A stretch of DNA of 64,000 nt from Ancylobacter polymorphus (GTDB lineage Bacteria; Pseudomonadota; Alphaproteobacteria; Rhizobiales; Xanthobacteraceae): the NCBI RefSeq assembly GCF_022836935.1, contig NZ_CP083239.1, positions 2,308,001 to 2,372,000 on the forward strand, given 5' to 3'. Under the pieces are notes generated by a model. It did not search any database and was not told where the DNA came from. It was given only the letters and a program-made list of their open reading frames with translations. The translations under genes were made by a program, and so were the position numbers. This document shows positions 45,808 to 53,911 of this stretch, piece by piece; the first letter of the stretch is position 1, and the number at the start of each line of letters is the position of its first letter.

Positions 45808-46176
45808 ATGCCCGGGATGCTCAAGATCCTGCTCGCCGAAGACGATAATGACATGCGCCGCTTTCTGGTGAAGGCGCTGCAGAATGCCGGCTATGAGGTC
45901 GCCGATTTCGACAATGGTCGCTCTGCCTATGACCGGCTGCGCGAGGAGCCGTTCGAATTGCTCCTCACCGACATCGTCATGCCGGAGATGGACGGAATCG
46001 AACTCGCCCGCCGCGCCACCGATCTCGACCCGGATATCAAGGTGATGTTCATCACCGGATTCGCCGCCGTCGCGCTCAATGCCGACAGCCAGGCACCGAA
46101 GGATGCGAAGGTGCTTTCCAAGCCCTTCCATCTGCGCGATCTCGTCAATGAGGTCGGCAAGATGCTGGCGGCTTGA
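45808..46176 (+). CDS. cpdR: single-domain response regulator CpdR
   Basis: CpdR is a stand-alone receiver that, when unphosphorylated, helps ClpXP reach its cell-cycle substrates; it is phosphorylated by the CckA-ChpT relay. The 122-residue product has acidic residues in LLAEDDNDMRRFLVKAL, phospho-acceptor Asp55 in LLLTDIVMPEMDG, Thr in VMFITGFAAVAL and Lys105 in VLSKPFHLRDLVNE, nearly identical to rhizobial CpdR. The start may be the ATG at 45808 or at 45817. tRNA-Val(GAC) downstream is the usual neighbour in Hyphomicrobiales. Confidence 0.95.
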   Translation: MPGMLKILLAEDDNDMRRFLVKALQNAGYEVADFDNGRSAYDRLREEPFELLLTDIVMPEMDGIELARRATDLDPDIKVMFITGFAAVALNADSQAPKDAKVLSKPFHLRDLVNEVGKMLAA

Positions 46177-46288
46177 CGCGCGCCCGATCGGTGGGGAAGG
46201 GCGGCGTCATCCACAGCCGCCATTCCCCGCTTGCACCGAGCCGGGCTTCTGGTTATAGGGGAGCCCCGCTCGCAAGAGACCACGGAAT

Positions 46289-46363
46289 GGGCGCGTAGCT
46301 CAGCGGGAGAGCACCTCGTTGACATCGAGGGGGTCACAGGTTCAATCCCTGTCGCGCCCACCA
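46289..46363 (+). tRNA. tRNA-Val (anticodon GAC), CCA encoded
   Basis: The acceptor stem GGGCGCG pairs with CGCGCCC. The anticodon arm CCTCG TTGACAT CGAGG gives GAC at 46321-46323. The T-arm CAGGTTCAATCCCTG is canonical, and CCA is encoded after the discriminator A. D-arm AGCTCAGCGGGAGAGC. Confidence 0.97.
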
Positions 46364-46370
46364 TTCCTTC

Positions 46371-46574
46371 CCATACGACATCGATCACCGGGACGGGCTG
46401 CGGCTGCGCGTACGCACTGGCCCGCGATTTGGCGGGCTTCGGCGGCGCTTCGCGGCCGATGAGGCGGATGGCCCGCCGGACGCCGTCGCCATCACGCCGG
46501 AAGGCAAGGTTCTCGTCGTCGGCAATCGCGGCAACAGCAACGGCATCGTCGTGCTGCGCGTTGCCGAGGCTTAA
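46371..46574 (+). pseudogene. start-less C-terminal remnant of a beta-propeller-like protein
   Basis: A frame without a usable start runs directly downstream of the tRNA gene to TAA at 46572. The visible end reads PPDAVAITPEGKVLVVGNRG then NSNGIVVLRVAEA, a pattern seen at the end of YVTN/phytase-like beta-propeller repeats. The one in-frame upstream ATG (46287) is stopped by TAG inside the tRNA gene. The stop overlaps that of the leftward gene (shared TTAA). This looks like the tail of a gene whose body was deleted or replaced, perhaps by an integration event at the tRNA. Confidence 0.55.
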
Positions 46575-46825
46575 CCGATGTTCTCTCCCAGCAGCCCATT
46601 GGCCTCGCACCACCAGCGGAAGGCGTTCGCGGCCTCGATAACGTCTTCCTCGCGATGGGCGCCCTGCAGGCGGCGGATCATCCCTTCATAGTCGCCTTCG
46701 GGATGCGGGTTGCGCTCGGCGAAGACCAGCGCCTCGTCGAGCGTGCGGATCACCACCGCTTCGGCCTCGTCCTTAAGGCGCAGCGGCGGGGTGAAGGCGG
46801 CGGTGGTGGAAGAAGTGATCGCCAT
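46571..46825 (-). CDS. small DUF982-like protein
   Basis: The 84-residue protein has the layout of DUF982, a family mainly found in Hyphomicrobiales: a strand near EAVVIRTLDEALVFAERNP and a C-terminal helical half EEDVIEAANAFRWWCEANGL. No activity is known for the family, and the assignment rests on a recalled pattern, so it is moderate. The ATG at 46825 lacks an obvious strong ribosome binding site (GGGGGACGCC upstream). It is convergent with the gene remnant. Confidence 0.65.
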   Translation of the reverse strand: MAITSSTTAAFTPPLRLKDEAEAVVIRTLDEALVFAERNPHPEGDYEGMIRRLQGAHREEDVIEAANAFRWWCEANGLLGENIG

Positions 46826-46994
46826 GGCGTCCCCCGTGGTTTCGCGCGAACAACGGCCGGACGCGCGACAGGTTCCTCGCGCGTGTGGGCGTGTCGCGTG
46901 CCGAGAAATTTGTCGATCGTCGCCGCCTCTATTGGAAACTATTTTCAGTGCCTCGTGTTGTCAGGCCAGAAGATCGTTTCTTGAGGAGGTCAAC

Positions 46995-47270
46995 ATGACG
47001 AAGACTCGGATGAGTTCGGTCGGCGTTGCCGCTCTGGTGGCTGCTGGCCTTGTTTTTGCAGCGGCTCCGGCCGGCGCCACGTCCGTCGGTCCCCGCGACA
47101 CGCCGCGTTTTGGCGACACTGTGGACCGCACCCAGGTGCGCGAGCATGAGCGCGTGCGCAAGCAGCAGGTGCGCCAGACCGAAGGCCAGTCCAAGACGCG
47201 CGCCTTCTTCGGCCCGCTCTATGAGGGCAAAAATTCGCCCTGGCAGAAGATGAAGCGCACTTTCGACTGA
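46995..47270 (+). CDS. small secreted basic protein of unknown function
   Basis: The 91-residue product has a signal peptide (residues 1-30, ending APAGAT). The mature part is short, strongly charged and Gln/Arg-rich (VREHERVRKQQVRQTEGQSK), ending FFGPLYEGKNSPWQKMKRTF. TTGAGGAGGTCAAC precedes the ATG at 46995, a very strong ribosome binding site, and a good terminator follows. High expression is therefore likely. I do not recognise the family. The longer upstream open frame is not used, because only this start gives a signal peptide. Confidence 0.82.
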   Translation: MTKTRMSSVGVAALVAAGLVFAAAPAGATSVGPRDTPRFGDTVDRTQVREHERVRKQQVRQTEGQSKTRAFFGPLYEGKNSPWQKMKRTFD

Positions 47271-47298
47271 CCGTGCCGATCCCAAATGGACCAAGACT

Positions 47299-47325
47299 GA
47301 GCGCCCCCGTGGCGCTCTTTTTTTG
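47299..47325 (+). terminator. Rho-independent terminator after the small basic protein gene
   Basis: GAGCGCC CCCGT GGCGCTC followed by seven T lies directly before the stop of the convergent phosphatase gene. Confidence 0.88.
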
Positions 47326-48051
47326 TCAGGAGCAGCCGCTGTTCGCGGGGCGGGGCTCCGGCGCGCCCCAGTCATTGGAGGGCAGGTTGGCATAGGGCTC
47401 AGCGAAATACTGCCGCACGACCTCGAACCGGCTCGGCACCGTATCGTTCGGGCGGTCATAGGTGAGGATCCAGAAGAAATTGTAATTGCTGTCGGGCCAG
47501 GTGGTCGGCACGCCGCCCTTGACGCCCTTCACCCGGTCGAGATGAAGCAGCTGGCGCAGCGTCACCTGCTCGCCGGCGAATTCCGCCTCCAGCGCCGCGC
47601 TGGCAATGTGGAAATGCTCCCACACCATCACCACCGTCTTGCCGTGCCAGCGGGGATTTTCCAGAAGGTCGCGCGCCACGTCGCGGTTGACCACGTTCAG
47701 CTTCGAATTGAAGTAGCGGTTGTTGCGGATCGGCACATAGCCGATCGGCGGCGCGGTGAGGGGCATGTCCCAGGCGCGGGCGATCGGGCGGGCGGTCTCC
47801 ACCGTATGCAGCGTCATGGCGAGGATGGCGGCCGGCGGGTCGTTGCGGATCAGGCTCATCGGGCTGGTCGGGCTGAGATATTGCGCCGCCAGCGCCTGCG
47901 CCCGTTCCTTGCCGAGGCTGCACAGGGTCAGCGCCGTGTGTTTCTCGCCATGCCGCACGATCACGATCCGGCGGGGCGCCGCCTCGGCCAGCGCGGTGCC
48001 GAGAGTGGTGAGCAGGGTCAGGCAGGCGAGAATTCGGAGCAGCGGTCGCAT
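47326..48051 (-). CDS. secreted histidine phosphatase family protein
   Basis: The 241-residue product has a signal peptide (residues 1-24) and the histidine phosphatase motif IVIVRHGEKH (catalytic His about residue 34). The second His lies in the LHTVETARPIARAW or VWEHFHIASAALE region. The spacing is unlike that of small cytoplasmic phosphoglycerate mutases and suggests a divergent periplasmic member. The substrate is unknown. It has two late hydrophilic segments rich in Asn and Pro and a C-terminal Cys (NSGCS). Confidence 0.82.
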   Translation of the reverse strand: MRPLLRILACLTLLTTLGTALAEAAPRRIVIVRHGEKHTALTLCSLGKERAQALAAQYLSPTSPMSLIRNDPPAAILAMTLHTVETARPIARAWDMPLTAPPIGYVPIRNNRYFNSKLNVVNRDVARDLLENPRWHGKTVVMVWEHFHIASAALEAEFAGEQVTLRQLLHLDRVKGVKGGVPTTWPDSNYNFFWILTYDRPNDTVPSRFEVVRQYFAEPYANLPSNDWGAPEPRPANSGCS

Positions 48052-48184
48052 TTTTTCCTCGGGACGCGCAGGGTTCGCAGAGAATGCCGCGCCTTGTCGA
48101 CGCTGCCAATTCGCAAGGCGACGGTTGATAGCCCGCCGGGACGCACGATATCACTGCCACCTCGCCTTACCCGCCGGAGTGACC

Positions 48185-50029
48185 ATGCAGCGCCGTTTCG
48201 ATTCCTTCGCCTTCGCGCCCCGCTCGCCGGAGGCGTCCGCCGCCGCTCTCGGCTCCCTGCCGCAATGGGACCTGTCGGATCTCTATCCGGCGATGGATTC
48301 GCCCGAGCTCACGGCCGACCTCGCCGCGGTCGCCGCCGAGTCGGCGGGCTTCGAGGAAGCCTATAAGGGCAAGCTGGCTGAGGTGCTCGACGGCGCGGAT
48401 GCCGGCGGACAGATGGCGCTCATCATCGCCCGCTACGAGAAGATCGAGGACCGGCTCGGCCGGCTCTACTCCTATGCCGGCCTTGTCTATTCCGGTGACA
48501 CCACCGACCCCGTTCGCGCCAAATTCTATGGCGACGTGCAGGAAAAGCTCACCGACGCCTCGACGCATCTTCTGTTCTTCACGCTGGAGCTGAACCGGCT
48601 CGACGATGCCAAGATGGAAACGGCGCTCACCGACCCGGCCTTCGCCAAGTATCGGCCGTGGATCGAGGATGTGCGGGCGGAGAAGCCCTACCAGCTGGAA
48701 GACCGCATCGAGCACCTGTTCCATGAGAAGGGCGTCACCGGCCGTGGCGCCTGGAACCGGCTGTTCGACGAGACCGTCGCGGGCCTGCGCTTCGAGGTTG
48801 GCGGCGAGAGCCTGCCGCTGGAGCAGACGCTGAACTTCCTCGCCGAGCCGGAGGAGGAGAAGCGCAAACAGGGCGCCGAGGCGCTGGCCAAGGTGTTCGG
48901 CGAGAATCTGCGCCTGTTCACCCTCATCACCAACACGCTGGCCAAGGACAAGGAAATCTCCGACCGCTGGCGCGGCTTCGAGGACATCGCGGATTCCCGC
49001 CACCTCGCCAACCGCGTCGAGCGCGAGGTGGTGGACGCGCTTGTGTCCTCCGTCCACGCCGCCTATCCGCGCCTCGCCCATCGCTATTACAAGCTGAAGG
49101 CCAAGTGGTTCGGCAAGGAGAAGCTGGAATATTGGGACCGCAACGCGCCGCTGCCGAAGGTGGAGACGCGCCCCATCGGCTGGGACGAGGCGCGCGACAC
49201 GGTGCTCGGCGCCTATTCCACCTTCTCCCCGCGCATGGCCGACATCGCCCGCGACTTCTTCGACAAGAGCTGGATCGATGCCGGCGTGCGTCCGGGCAAG
49301 GCCACCGGTGCCTTCGCCCACCCCACCGTGCCCTCGGCCCACCCCTATGTGCTGCTCAACTATATGGGCAAGCCGCGCGACGTGATGACGCTCGCCCATG
49401 AGCTCGGCCATGGCGTGCATCAGGTGCTGGCGGCGCCGAACGGCGCGCTGATGGCGCCGACCCCGCTCACCCTGGCGGAGACCGCGTCGGTGTTCGGCGA
49501 GATGCTGACCTTCCGCCGGCTTCTCGCGGCGGCGCCGGATGCGCGAGCCCGCAAGGCGATGCTCGCCTCGAAGGTCGAGGACATGATCAACACGGTGGTG
49601 CGGCAGATCGCCTTCTACACCTTCGAGCGCCGCATCCACACCGAGCGCAAGAATGGCGAGCTAACCGCCGAGCGCATTTGCGCCATCTGGATGGAAGTTC
49701 AGTCGGAAAGCCTTGGCGAGGCCATCCATCTCGGGCCCGGCTATGAGAATTACTGGGTCTATATCGGCCACTTCATCCATTCGCCCTTCTATGTCTACGC
49801 CTATGCCTTCGGCGATTGCCTGGTGAACTCGCTCTACGCGGTCTATGAGAACGCCCAGGAGGGCTTCGCCGAGCGCTATCTCGCCATGCTGGCGGCCGGT
49901 GGCACGAAGCATCACTCGGAACTGCTCAAGCCCTTCGGCCTCGATGCCCGCGACCCCGCCTTCTGGCAGACCGGCCTCGGTCTTATCGAGCGCATGATCG
50001 GCGAACTGGAAGCGATGGAAGAGGCTTGA
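48185..50029 (+). CDS. M3 family oligoendopeptidase (PepF-like)
   Basis: The 614-residue cytoplasmic zinc peptidase has HELGH at residues 405-409 (TLAHELGHGVHQVLA), the downstream Glu in LTLAETASVFGEMLTFRRLL, and the M3B-type late segment FVNSLYAVYE-like CLVNSLYAVYENAQEGFAER. It is expected to degrade oligopeptides. Family length and start (MQRRFDSFAFAPRSPEAS) fit. The frame is open further upstream, but 48185 follows GGAGTGACC. It is convergent with the AraC gene 3 bp away. Confidence 0.95.
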   Translation: MQRRFDSFAFAPRSPEASAAALGSLPQWDLSDLYPAMDSPELTADLAAVAAESAGFEEAYKGKLAEVLDGADAGGQMALIIARYEKIEDRLGRLYSYAGLVYSGDTTDPVRAKFYGDVQEKLTDASTHLLFFTLELNRLDDAKMETALTDPAFAKYRPWIEDVRAEKPYQLEDRIEHLFHEKGVTGRGAWNRLFDETVAGLRFEVGGESLPLEQTLNFLAEPEEEKRKQGAEALAKVFGENLRLFTLITNTLAKDKEISDRWRGFEDIADSRHLANRVEREVVDALVSSVHAAYPRLAHRYYKLKAKWFGKEKLEYWDRNAPLPKVETRPIGWDEARDTVLGAYSTFSPRMADIARDFFDKSWIDAGVRPGKATGAFAHPTVPSAHPYVLLNYMGKPRDVMTLAHELGHGVHQVLAAPNGALMAPTPLTLAETASVFGEMLTFRRLLAAAPDARARKAMLASKVEDMINTVVRQIAFYTFERRIHTERKNGELTAERICAIWMEVQSESLGEAIHLGPGYENYWVYIGHFIHSPFYVYAYAFGDCLVNSLYAVYENAQEGFAERYLAMLAAGGTKHHSELLKPFGLDARDPAFWQTGLGLIERMIGELEAMEEA

Positions 50030-50032
50030 GCC

Positions 50033-50869
50033 TCACCCCTGACTGGCGGCCCGCCGCCGTGCTGGGTCGCCAGACATCCGCACGCCGCTCAGACTCCACG
50101 AGGGCGGCGCGCCGAAGGTGCGGCGGAAATCGTGGGTGAAATGCGCCTGGTCGCAGAAGCCGGCCTCATGGGCGGCGGCGGTCAGGCCGCTGCCGCCCGC
50201 CACCGCCGCGATCGCCCGCCTCAGGCGCCGCCACGCCCGGTAGCGGCGGTAGGGCACGCCAATTTCCCGCGTGAACAGATGCTGGAAATGGTGCGCGGAA
50301 AGACCGACCCGCGCGCAGGCGCTGGCCACGCCCGGCGCTTGATCTGTCGCGTCCAGCCCCGCGACGATGCGGGCGATGCGAGGATCCAATGCGCGCCGCG
50401 CCTGACGGGCGCCAAAGCCGAGAAGATCGTCCAGCGCCTCGCCGGCCCAGTCGGGGCTGCCGGCATCCTCCCAGAGCGCGCGCAGCGGCGCGCATTCGCC
50501 GCTGGCGCCGAGAACGGCACCGCCGCTTTCCTCCGTCCCCGCCGTCAGAGCCGCAAGGCTGGTGGCCCCCGCTAGCGACGGCTCGATGTAGAGCACGCCG
50601 ATCGGCTCTCCACCCACATCGAGCTCGTGCAGAAGGCCGGCCGGAATCATCGCCGTGCGCACCCGGCGCCAGTCGCCTCTGGCGAGCCGCAGGCCGAAGG
50701 GGCCGTACAGCCCGGCAAGAAACACCGGCGCGCCGTGCTGGTGCGGGGCGTTGTAGGTGAGCGGACCGACGAAGCAGGTGCGCGCCGCATCGAGATGCCA
50801 GAGCGGCCCGGCCGCGAGACGGGGAGGGGCGGTCGGCGCACGTTCGTACAAGCTATCCGCTGGCGCCAT
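50033..50869 (-). CDS. AraC-family transcriptional regulator
   Basis: The product is 278 residues from the ATG at 50869, preceded by GGGGAGGCTACAA. The N-terminal part looks like a cupin-type AraC ligand domain (NAPHQHGAPVFLAGLYGPF). The C-terminal 100 residues form the double helix-turn-helix (SACARVGLSAHHFQHLFTRE, then GLTAAAHEAGFCDQAHFTHD and FRRTFGAPPS). It is divergent, 82 bp away, from a metallo-beta-lactamase-fold gene, so it probably regulates that gene; the ligand is unknown. Confidence 0.9.
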   Translation of the reverse strand: MAPADSLYERAPTAPPRLAAGPLWHLDAARTCFVGPLTYNAPHQHGAPVFLAGLYGPFGLRLARGDWRRVRTAMIPAGLLHELDVGGEPIGVLYIEPSLAGATSLAALTAGTEESGGAVLGASGECAPLRALWEDAGSPDWAGEALDDLLGFGARQARRALDPRIARIVAGLDATDQAPGVASACARVGLSAHHFQHLFTREIGVPYRRYRAWRRLRRAIAAVAGGSGLTAAAHEAGFCDQAHFTHDFRRTFGAPPSWSLSGVRMSGDPARRRAASQG

Positions 50870-50951
50870 TTGTAGCCTCCCCGAAGCCGCGCCCGAAGCG
50901 CGCATTCAACCATCAAAATGGTCCGCCGCGAAGCGGGCCTGGAGGACGCCC

Positions 50952-51974
50952 ATGCGCCGCTTGTCTCCGCTTCCCGCGCGCCGTCAGCTCGCATTCTCGC
51001 GCCGCCAGACGCTCGCCGCCGCGCTCGGCCTCCTTGCCGCCCCGGCCGTGCTGCGGGCGTTTCCAGCCTTGGCGGCCGCGCCGGAGCTGGGGCCGTCGAC
51101 CCCAACTTTCCAGCGCTTCCGGCTCGGCGGGTTCGAGGTGACCAGCCTGCTCGACGCCAGCGTGATGATTGACGGGCCGTGGCCCATCGTCGGCGAGGAC
51201 CGGCTCGCGGGCGAGGTCGAAGCGCTGATGGCGGCGAACCTTCTGCCCGAAAGGCGTTTCCGCCCCGGCTTCTCCCCCACGCTGGTCAACACGGGCCGCG
51301 AACTGGTGCTGTTTGACGCCGGCAATGGCGCCAACGGCTTCGTCCCGCCCCCTGCGGGCGGTCAGCTGGTGAAGTCGCTCGTCGCCGCAGGCTATGCTCC
51401 GGAGCAGGTGGATGTCGTTGTGATCACCCACGCCCATCCCGACCATGTCGGCGGGCTGATGAACGAGGGTAAGCCGACCTTCCCGAACGCCCGCTATGTC
51501 ATCGGCGCCACCGAATTCGATTTCTGGAAGAGCGACAGGCCGCTGGCGGCGCCGAAGGAGAGCAACGAATACGGCTCCGCCGTCCTGTTTCGCTCACATG
51601 TTCTGCCGCTGGCCGACAAGACGAGTTTCCTTGCGGCGGACGGTGAGGTGCTGCCCGGCATTCGCGCGGTGGCGGCGCATGGGCACACGCCGGGGCATCT
51701 CGCCTTCCATGTCGAAAGCCAGGGCAAGCGCCTTCTGGTGTGGGGTGACTGCGCCCATCACGAGGTCGCCTCGCTGGCGCGGCCGGACTGGCACGCGCTG
51801 TTCGATCAGGACAAGGTGGCGGGCGCCGCCACGCGGCGGAAAATCTACGACATGGTGTCGACAGACCGCGTGCTGGTGGCCGCCTATCACACCTCCTTCC
51901 CCTCGCTCGGCTATGTCGAGCGGCAGGGCGAGGGGTATCGCTGGCTGCCGCTCACCTATCAGCTTGAGCCCTAG
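50952..51974 (+). CDS. exported metallo-beta-lactamase-fold hydrolase with Tat signal
   Basis: The 340-residue product starts with a twin-arginine signal (AFSRRQTLAAALGLLAAPAV), then an MBL fold: ITHAHPDHVGGL with His160-His165, AHGHTPGHLAFHVES, WGDCAHHEVA and AAYHTSFPSLGYVE. Two zinc ions are expected. Sequence features fit the broad quorum-quenching/exported hydrolase group, and the substrate is not known. GGAGGACGCC precedes the ATG at 50952. It is divergent from an AraC regulator, a typical regulator-target pair. Confidence 0.9.
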   Translation: MRRLSPLPARRQLAFSRRQTLAAALGLLAAPAVLRAFPALAAAPELGPSTPTFQRFRLGGFEVTSLLDASVMIDGPWPIVGEDRLAGEVEALMAANLLPERRFRPGFSPTLVNTGRELVLFDAGNGANGFVPPPAGGQLVKSLVAAGYAPEQVDVVVITHAHPDHVGGLMNEGKPTFPNARYVIGATEFDFWKSDRPLAAPKESNEYGSAVLFRSHVLPLADKTSFLAADGEVLPGIRAVAAHGHTPGHLAFHVESQGKRLLVWGDCAHHEVASLARPDWHALFDQDKVAGAATRRKIYDMVSTDRVLVAAYHTSFPSLGYVERQGEGYRWLPLTYQLEP

Positions 51975-52375
51975 GCGGACCGGGCGGCGATGTAGCGCCG
52001 TTCCTGGGTCAGGCCGGCATAGCCATAGGCGTCGCCGCGCGCTTCCACCACATGCACATAGCTTTCCGCATGAAGGGGGCCGAGCATGTCGCTGAAGGCG
52101 GCGAAGGTCTCGGCGATGAAGGCCGCCTTCTCGTCCTTGGTGTTGGTCCCCTCAGTCACGCGGATATCGAGCCAGAAGCCGGACAGGCCGGCTTCGGCGA
52201 GGCTGCGCCCCGCACAGAACCAATGCGCGGGGTCGGCGCGCTCCACTAGCACCGCGGTGAGTGCCGGGTCCTTTCCTAGCCGCTGCTGCGCAAGCTGCGA
52301 CGCGCGGGCGGCGAGGGCGGCGTCCAGCCCGGCGGCGGCGGTGGGAGTCGCGTACTTTATCTGGATCATGGGCAT
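51971..52375 (-). CDS. tautomerase-superfamily protein
   Basis: The 134-residue product begins M-P-M-I-Q-I-K-Y; removal of Met would expose the catalytic Pro1 of the tautomerase superfamily, which supports the start at 52375 over the longer frame. The first half resembles a 4-oxalocrotonate tautomerase subunit, and the second half repeats the fold (FWLDIRVTEGTNTKDEKAAF, then ESYVHVVEARGDAYGYAG), as in CHMI- or MSAD-type members. The substrate is unknown. It is divergent from the LysR gene across a perfect palindrome and probably under its control. Confidence 0.85.
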   Translation of the reverse strand: MPMIQIKYATPTAAAGLDAALAARASQLAQQRLGKDPALTAVLVERADPAHWFCAGRSLAEAGLSGFWLDIRVTEGTNTKDEKAAFIAETFAAFSDMLGPLHAESYVHVVEARGDAYGYAGLTQERRYIAARSA

Positions 52376-52430
52376 GGCGGGTCTCCTTGCAACACTGTGC
52401 GGAGACTCGTAGCGCGCTGAGAAGCATGAT

Positions 52431-52467
52431 AAAATGCTATCATTGAATATATCAATGATAGCATTTT
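52431..52467. promoter_or_regulatory. perfect 37-bp palindrome, probable LysR operator
   Basis: Arms AAAATGCTATCATTGA (52431-52446) and TCAATGATAGCATTTT (52452-52467) match 16 of 16 bases around ATATA. It is placed between the divergent tautomerase and LysR genes and ends 3 bp before the LysR start codon. LysR proteins bind dyads with T-N11-A cores, which this contains. Confidence 0.85.
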
Positions 52468-52470
52468 GCA

Positions 52471-53313
52471 ATGAATGAGCGTCCTCTCGACCTCGAACTT
52501 GTCCGCGCCTTTGTCCATGTCGCCGAGCTGTCCAGCTTCACCCGCGCGGCGGAGGCGCTGGGCGGCACGCAGGCAGGGGTGAGTCTGAAGCTGCGCAAGC
52601 TGGAAGACCGGCTCGGCCGCACCCTGCTGGAGCGCACGCCGCGCCTGGTCCGTCTCACCGCAGATGGGGCGGCGTTTCTGGAGCGGGCGCGCCGCCTGCT
52701 GGCGGCCGATCGCGAAGCGCGGCTGTGGGAGGTGGCGCCGCCGCAGCGTCTACGACTTGGCATCAGCGATCATGTCACCGGCGACACGCTGCCCGGCCTG
52801 TTGCGGCGGCTGGCGGCGGCGAGCCCCGGCCTCGTCTTCGACATCCGCATGGGCTTTTCGCGGCTCCTGCTGGATGCCTTCGACGCCGGCGATCTCGACG
52901 CCGTCGTGGTCCGGCGCGAGGGCAACCGACGCGACGGTCAGATGCTACGGCAGGACCGCTATGGCTGGTTTGCTGGCGCCGGCTGGCGCGCCGATGACGG
53001 CCGTCTGCCGCTCGCCCTGCTGGCGGCGCCCTGCGGTGTGCGCGCGGCCGTGATCGCCGCGCTCGATTCGGCCGCGATTGGCTGGCGCGAAGCCTTCACG
53101 GGCGGCAGTGTGTCCTCCGTCGGCGCGGCGGTGGCGGCGGGGCTCGCGGTCGCCCCCATGGCGACCCATCTCGCGCCAGCGGGCAGCGTCGAGGTCGGCC
53201 CGGCGTTGAATCTGCCCGCTCTGCCGTCCGCGACCGTCATGCTGGTCGCCCGCGCGGGCGATGCGCTGGCGAAAACCGCGCTGCGCGAACTTGCCGCCTT
53301 CCTGCGGGCGTGA
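52471..53313 (+). CDS. LysR-family transcriptional regulator
   Basis: The 280-residue product has the N-terminal winged helix-turn-helix (LVRAFVHVAELSSFTRAAEA, then TQAGVSLKLRKLEDRLGRTL, LLERTPRLVRLT) and a substrate-binding domain from about residue 85. The ATG at 52471 has no Shine-Dalgarno: the bases before it belong to the palindrome, so the message may be leaderless or start further upstream through the operator. The likely target is the divergent tautomerase gene and itself; the inducer is unknown. Confidence 0.93.
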   Translation: MNERPLDLELVRAFVHVAELSSFTRAAEALGGTQAGVSLKLRKLEDRLGRTLLERTPRLVRLTADGAAFLERARRLLAADREARLWEVAPPQRLRLGISDHVTGDTLPGLLRRLAAASPGLVFDIRMGFSRLLLDAFDAGDLDAVVVRREGNRRDGQMLRQDRYGWFAGAGWRADDGRLPLALLAAPCGVRAAVIAALDSAAIGWREAFTGGSVSSVGAAVAAGLAVAPMATHLAPAGSVEVGPALNLPALPSATVMLVARAGDALAKTALRELAAFLRA

Positions 53314-53334
53314 GCCGGCGGTGCCGCCAAAACG

Positions 53335-53362
53335 AAAAAAGGCCGGTCGAGCGACCGGCCTT
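53335..53362 (-). terminator. terminator of irr
   Basis: Read leftwards, AAGGCCGGTCG CTC GACCGGCC runs into TTTTTT, just past the irr stop. It may also serve the LysR gene weakly. Confidence 0.85.
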
Positions 53363-53386
53363 GAACATTTCGCGCAATGGCGTGGA

Positions 53387-53911
53387 TCAGGAGCGGCGCT
53401 TGGGGCGCAGGCGCACCACCACGTCGACACGCGCGACCTCATAACCTTCCGGCGGCTCGGGGATCCGCTCCACCTCGACCGAGGCGCTGGGAATGTCGAC
53501 GAGGTTGTTCTCGCCTTCGAGGAAGAAGTGATGGTGGTCCGACGGGTTGGTGTCGAAATAGGTCTTCGAGCCGTCCACCGCCAGCTCGCGCAGCAGGCCG
53601 ACCTCGGTAAACTGGTGCAGCGTGTTGTAGACGGTGGCGAGCGACACCGGGAAGCGCGCCTTGATCGCCTCTTCGTGCAGGATTTCCGCCGAGACGTGGC
53701 GGTCGCCCTTGGCGAAGAGCAGCCAGCCGAGCGCGAGGCGCTGGCGGGTGGGGCGCAGGCCGACATCGCGCAGCATGTGGCGCACATCGTGGAACGGGCA
53801 GCCGGTGCGGCCCGCGCCGTCACGCAGCTTGGCGACCGGCAGCACGGGGCCGTCCTCTTCCACCACCATGCGGGAGAAGGCTACGTTCTGGGGGCGAAAA
53901 ACTTCGCTCAT
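53387..53911 (-). CDS. irr: iron response regulator Irr (Fur family)
   Basis: Irr controls heme and iron genes in Hyphomicrobiales; heme binding inactivates it. The 174-residue product starts MSEVFRPQNVAFSR and carries the candidate heme regulatory motif GCPFHD (Cys38-Pro39), the DNA-binding helix RHMLRDVGLRPTRQRLALGW, FPVSLATVYNTLHQFTEVGL and the His cluster SDHHHFFLEG (His126-128). It begins at the ATG at 53911; the longer open frame is not homologous. It is divergent from fabA, a known Hyphomicrobiales arrangement. Confidence 0.95.
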   Translation of the reverse strand: MSEVFRPQNVAFSRMVVEEDGPVLPVAKLRDGAGRTGCPFHDVRHMLRDVGLRPTRQRLALGWLLFAKGDRHVSAEILHEEAIKARFPVSLATVYNTLHQFTEVGLLRELAVDGSKTYFDTNPSDHHHFFLEGENNLVDIPSASVEVERIPEPPEGYEVARVDVVVRLRPKRRS

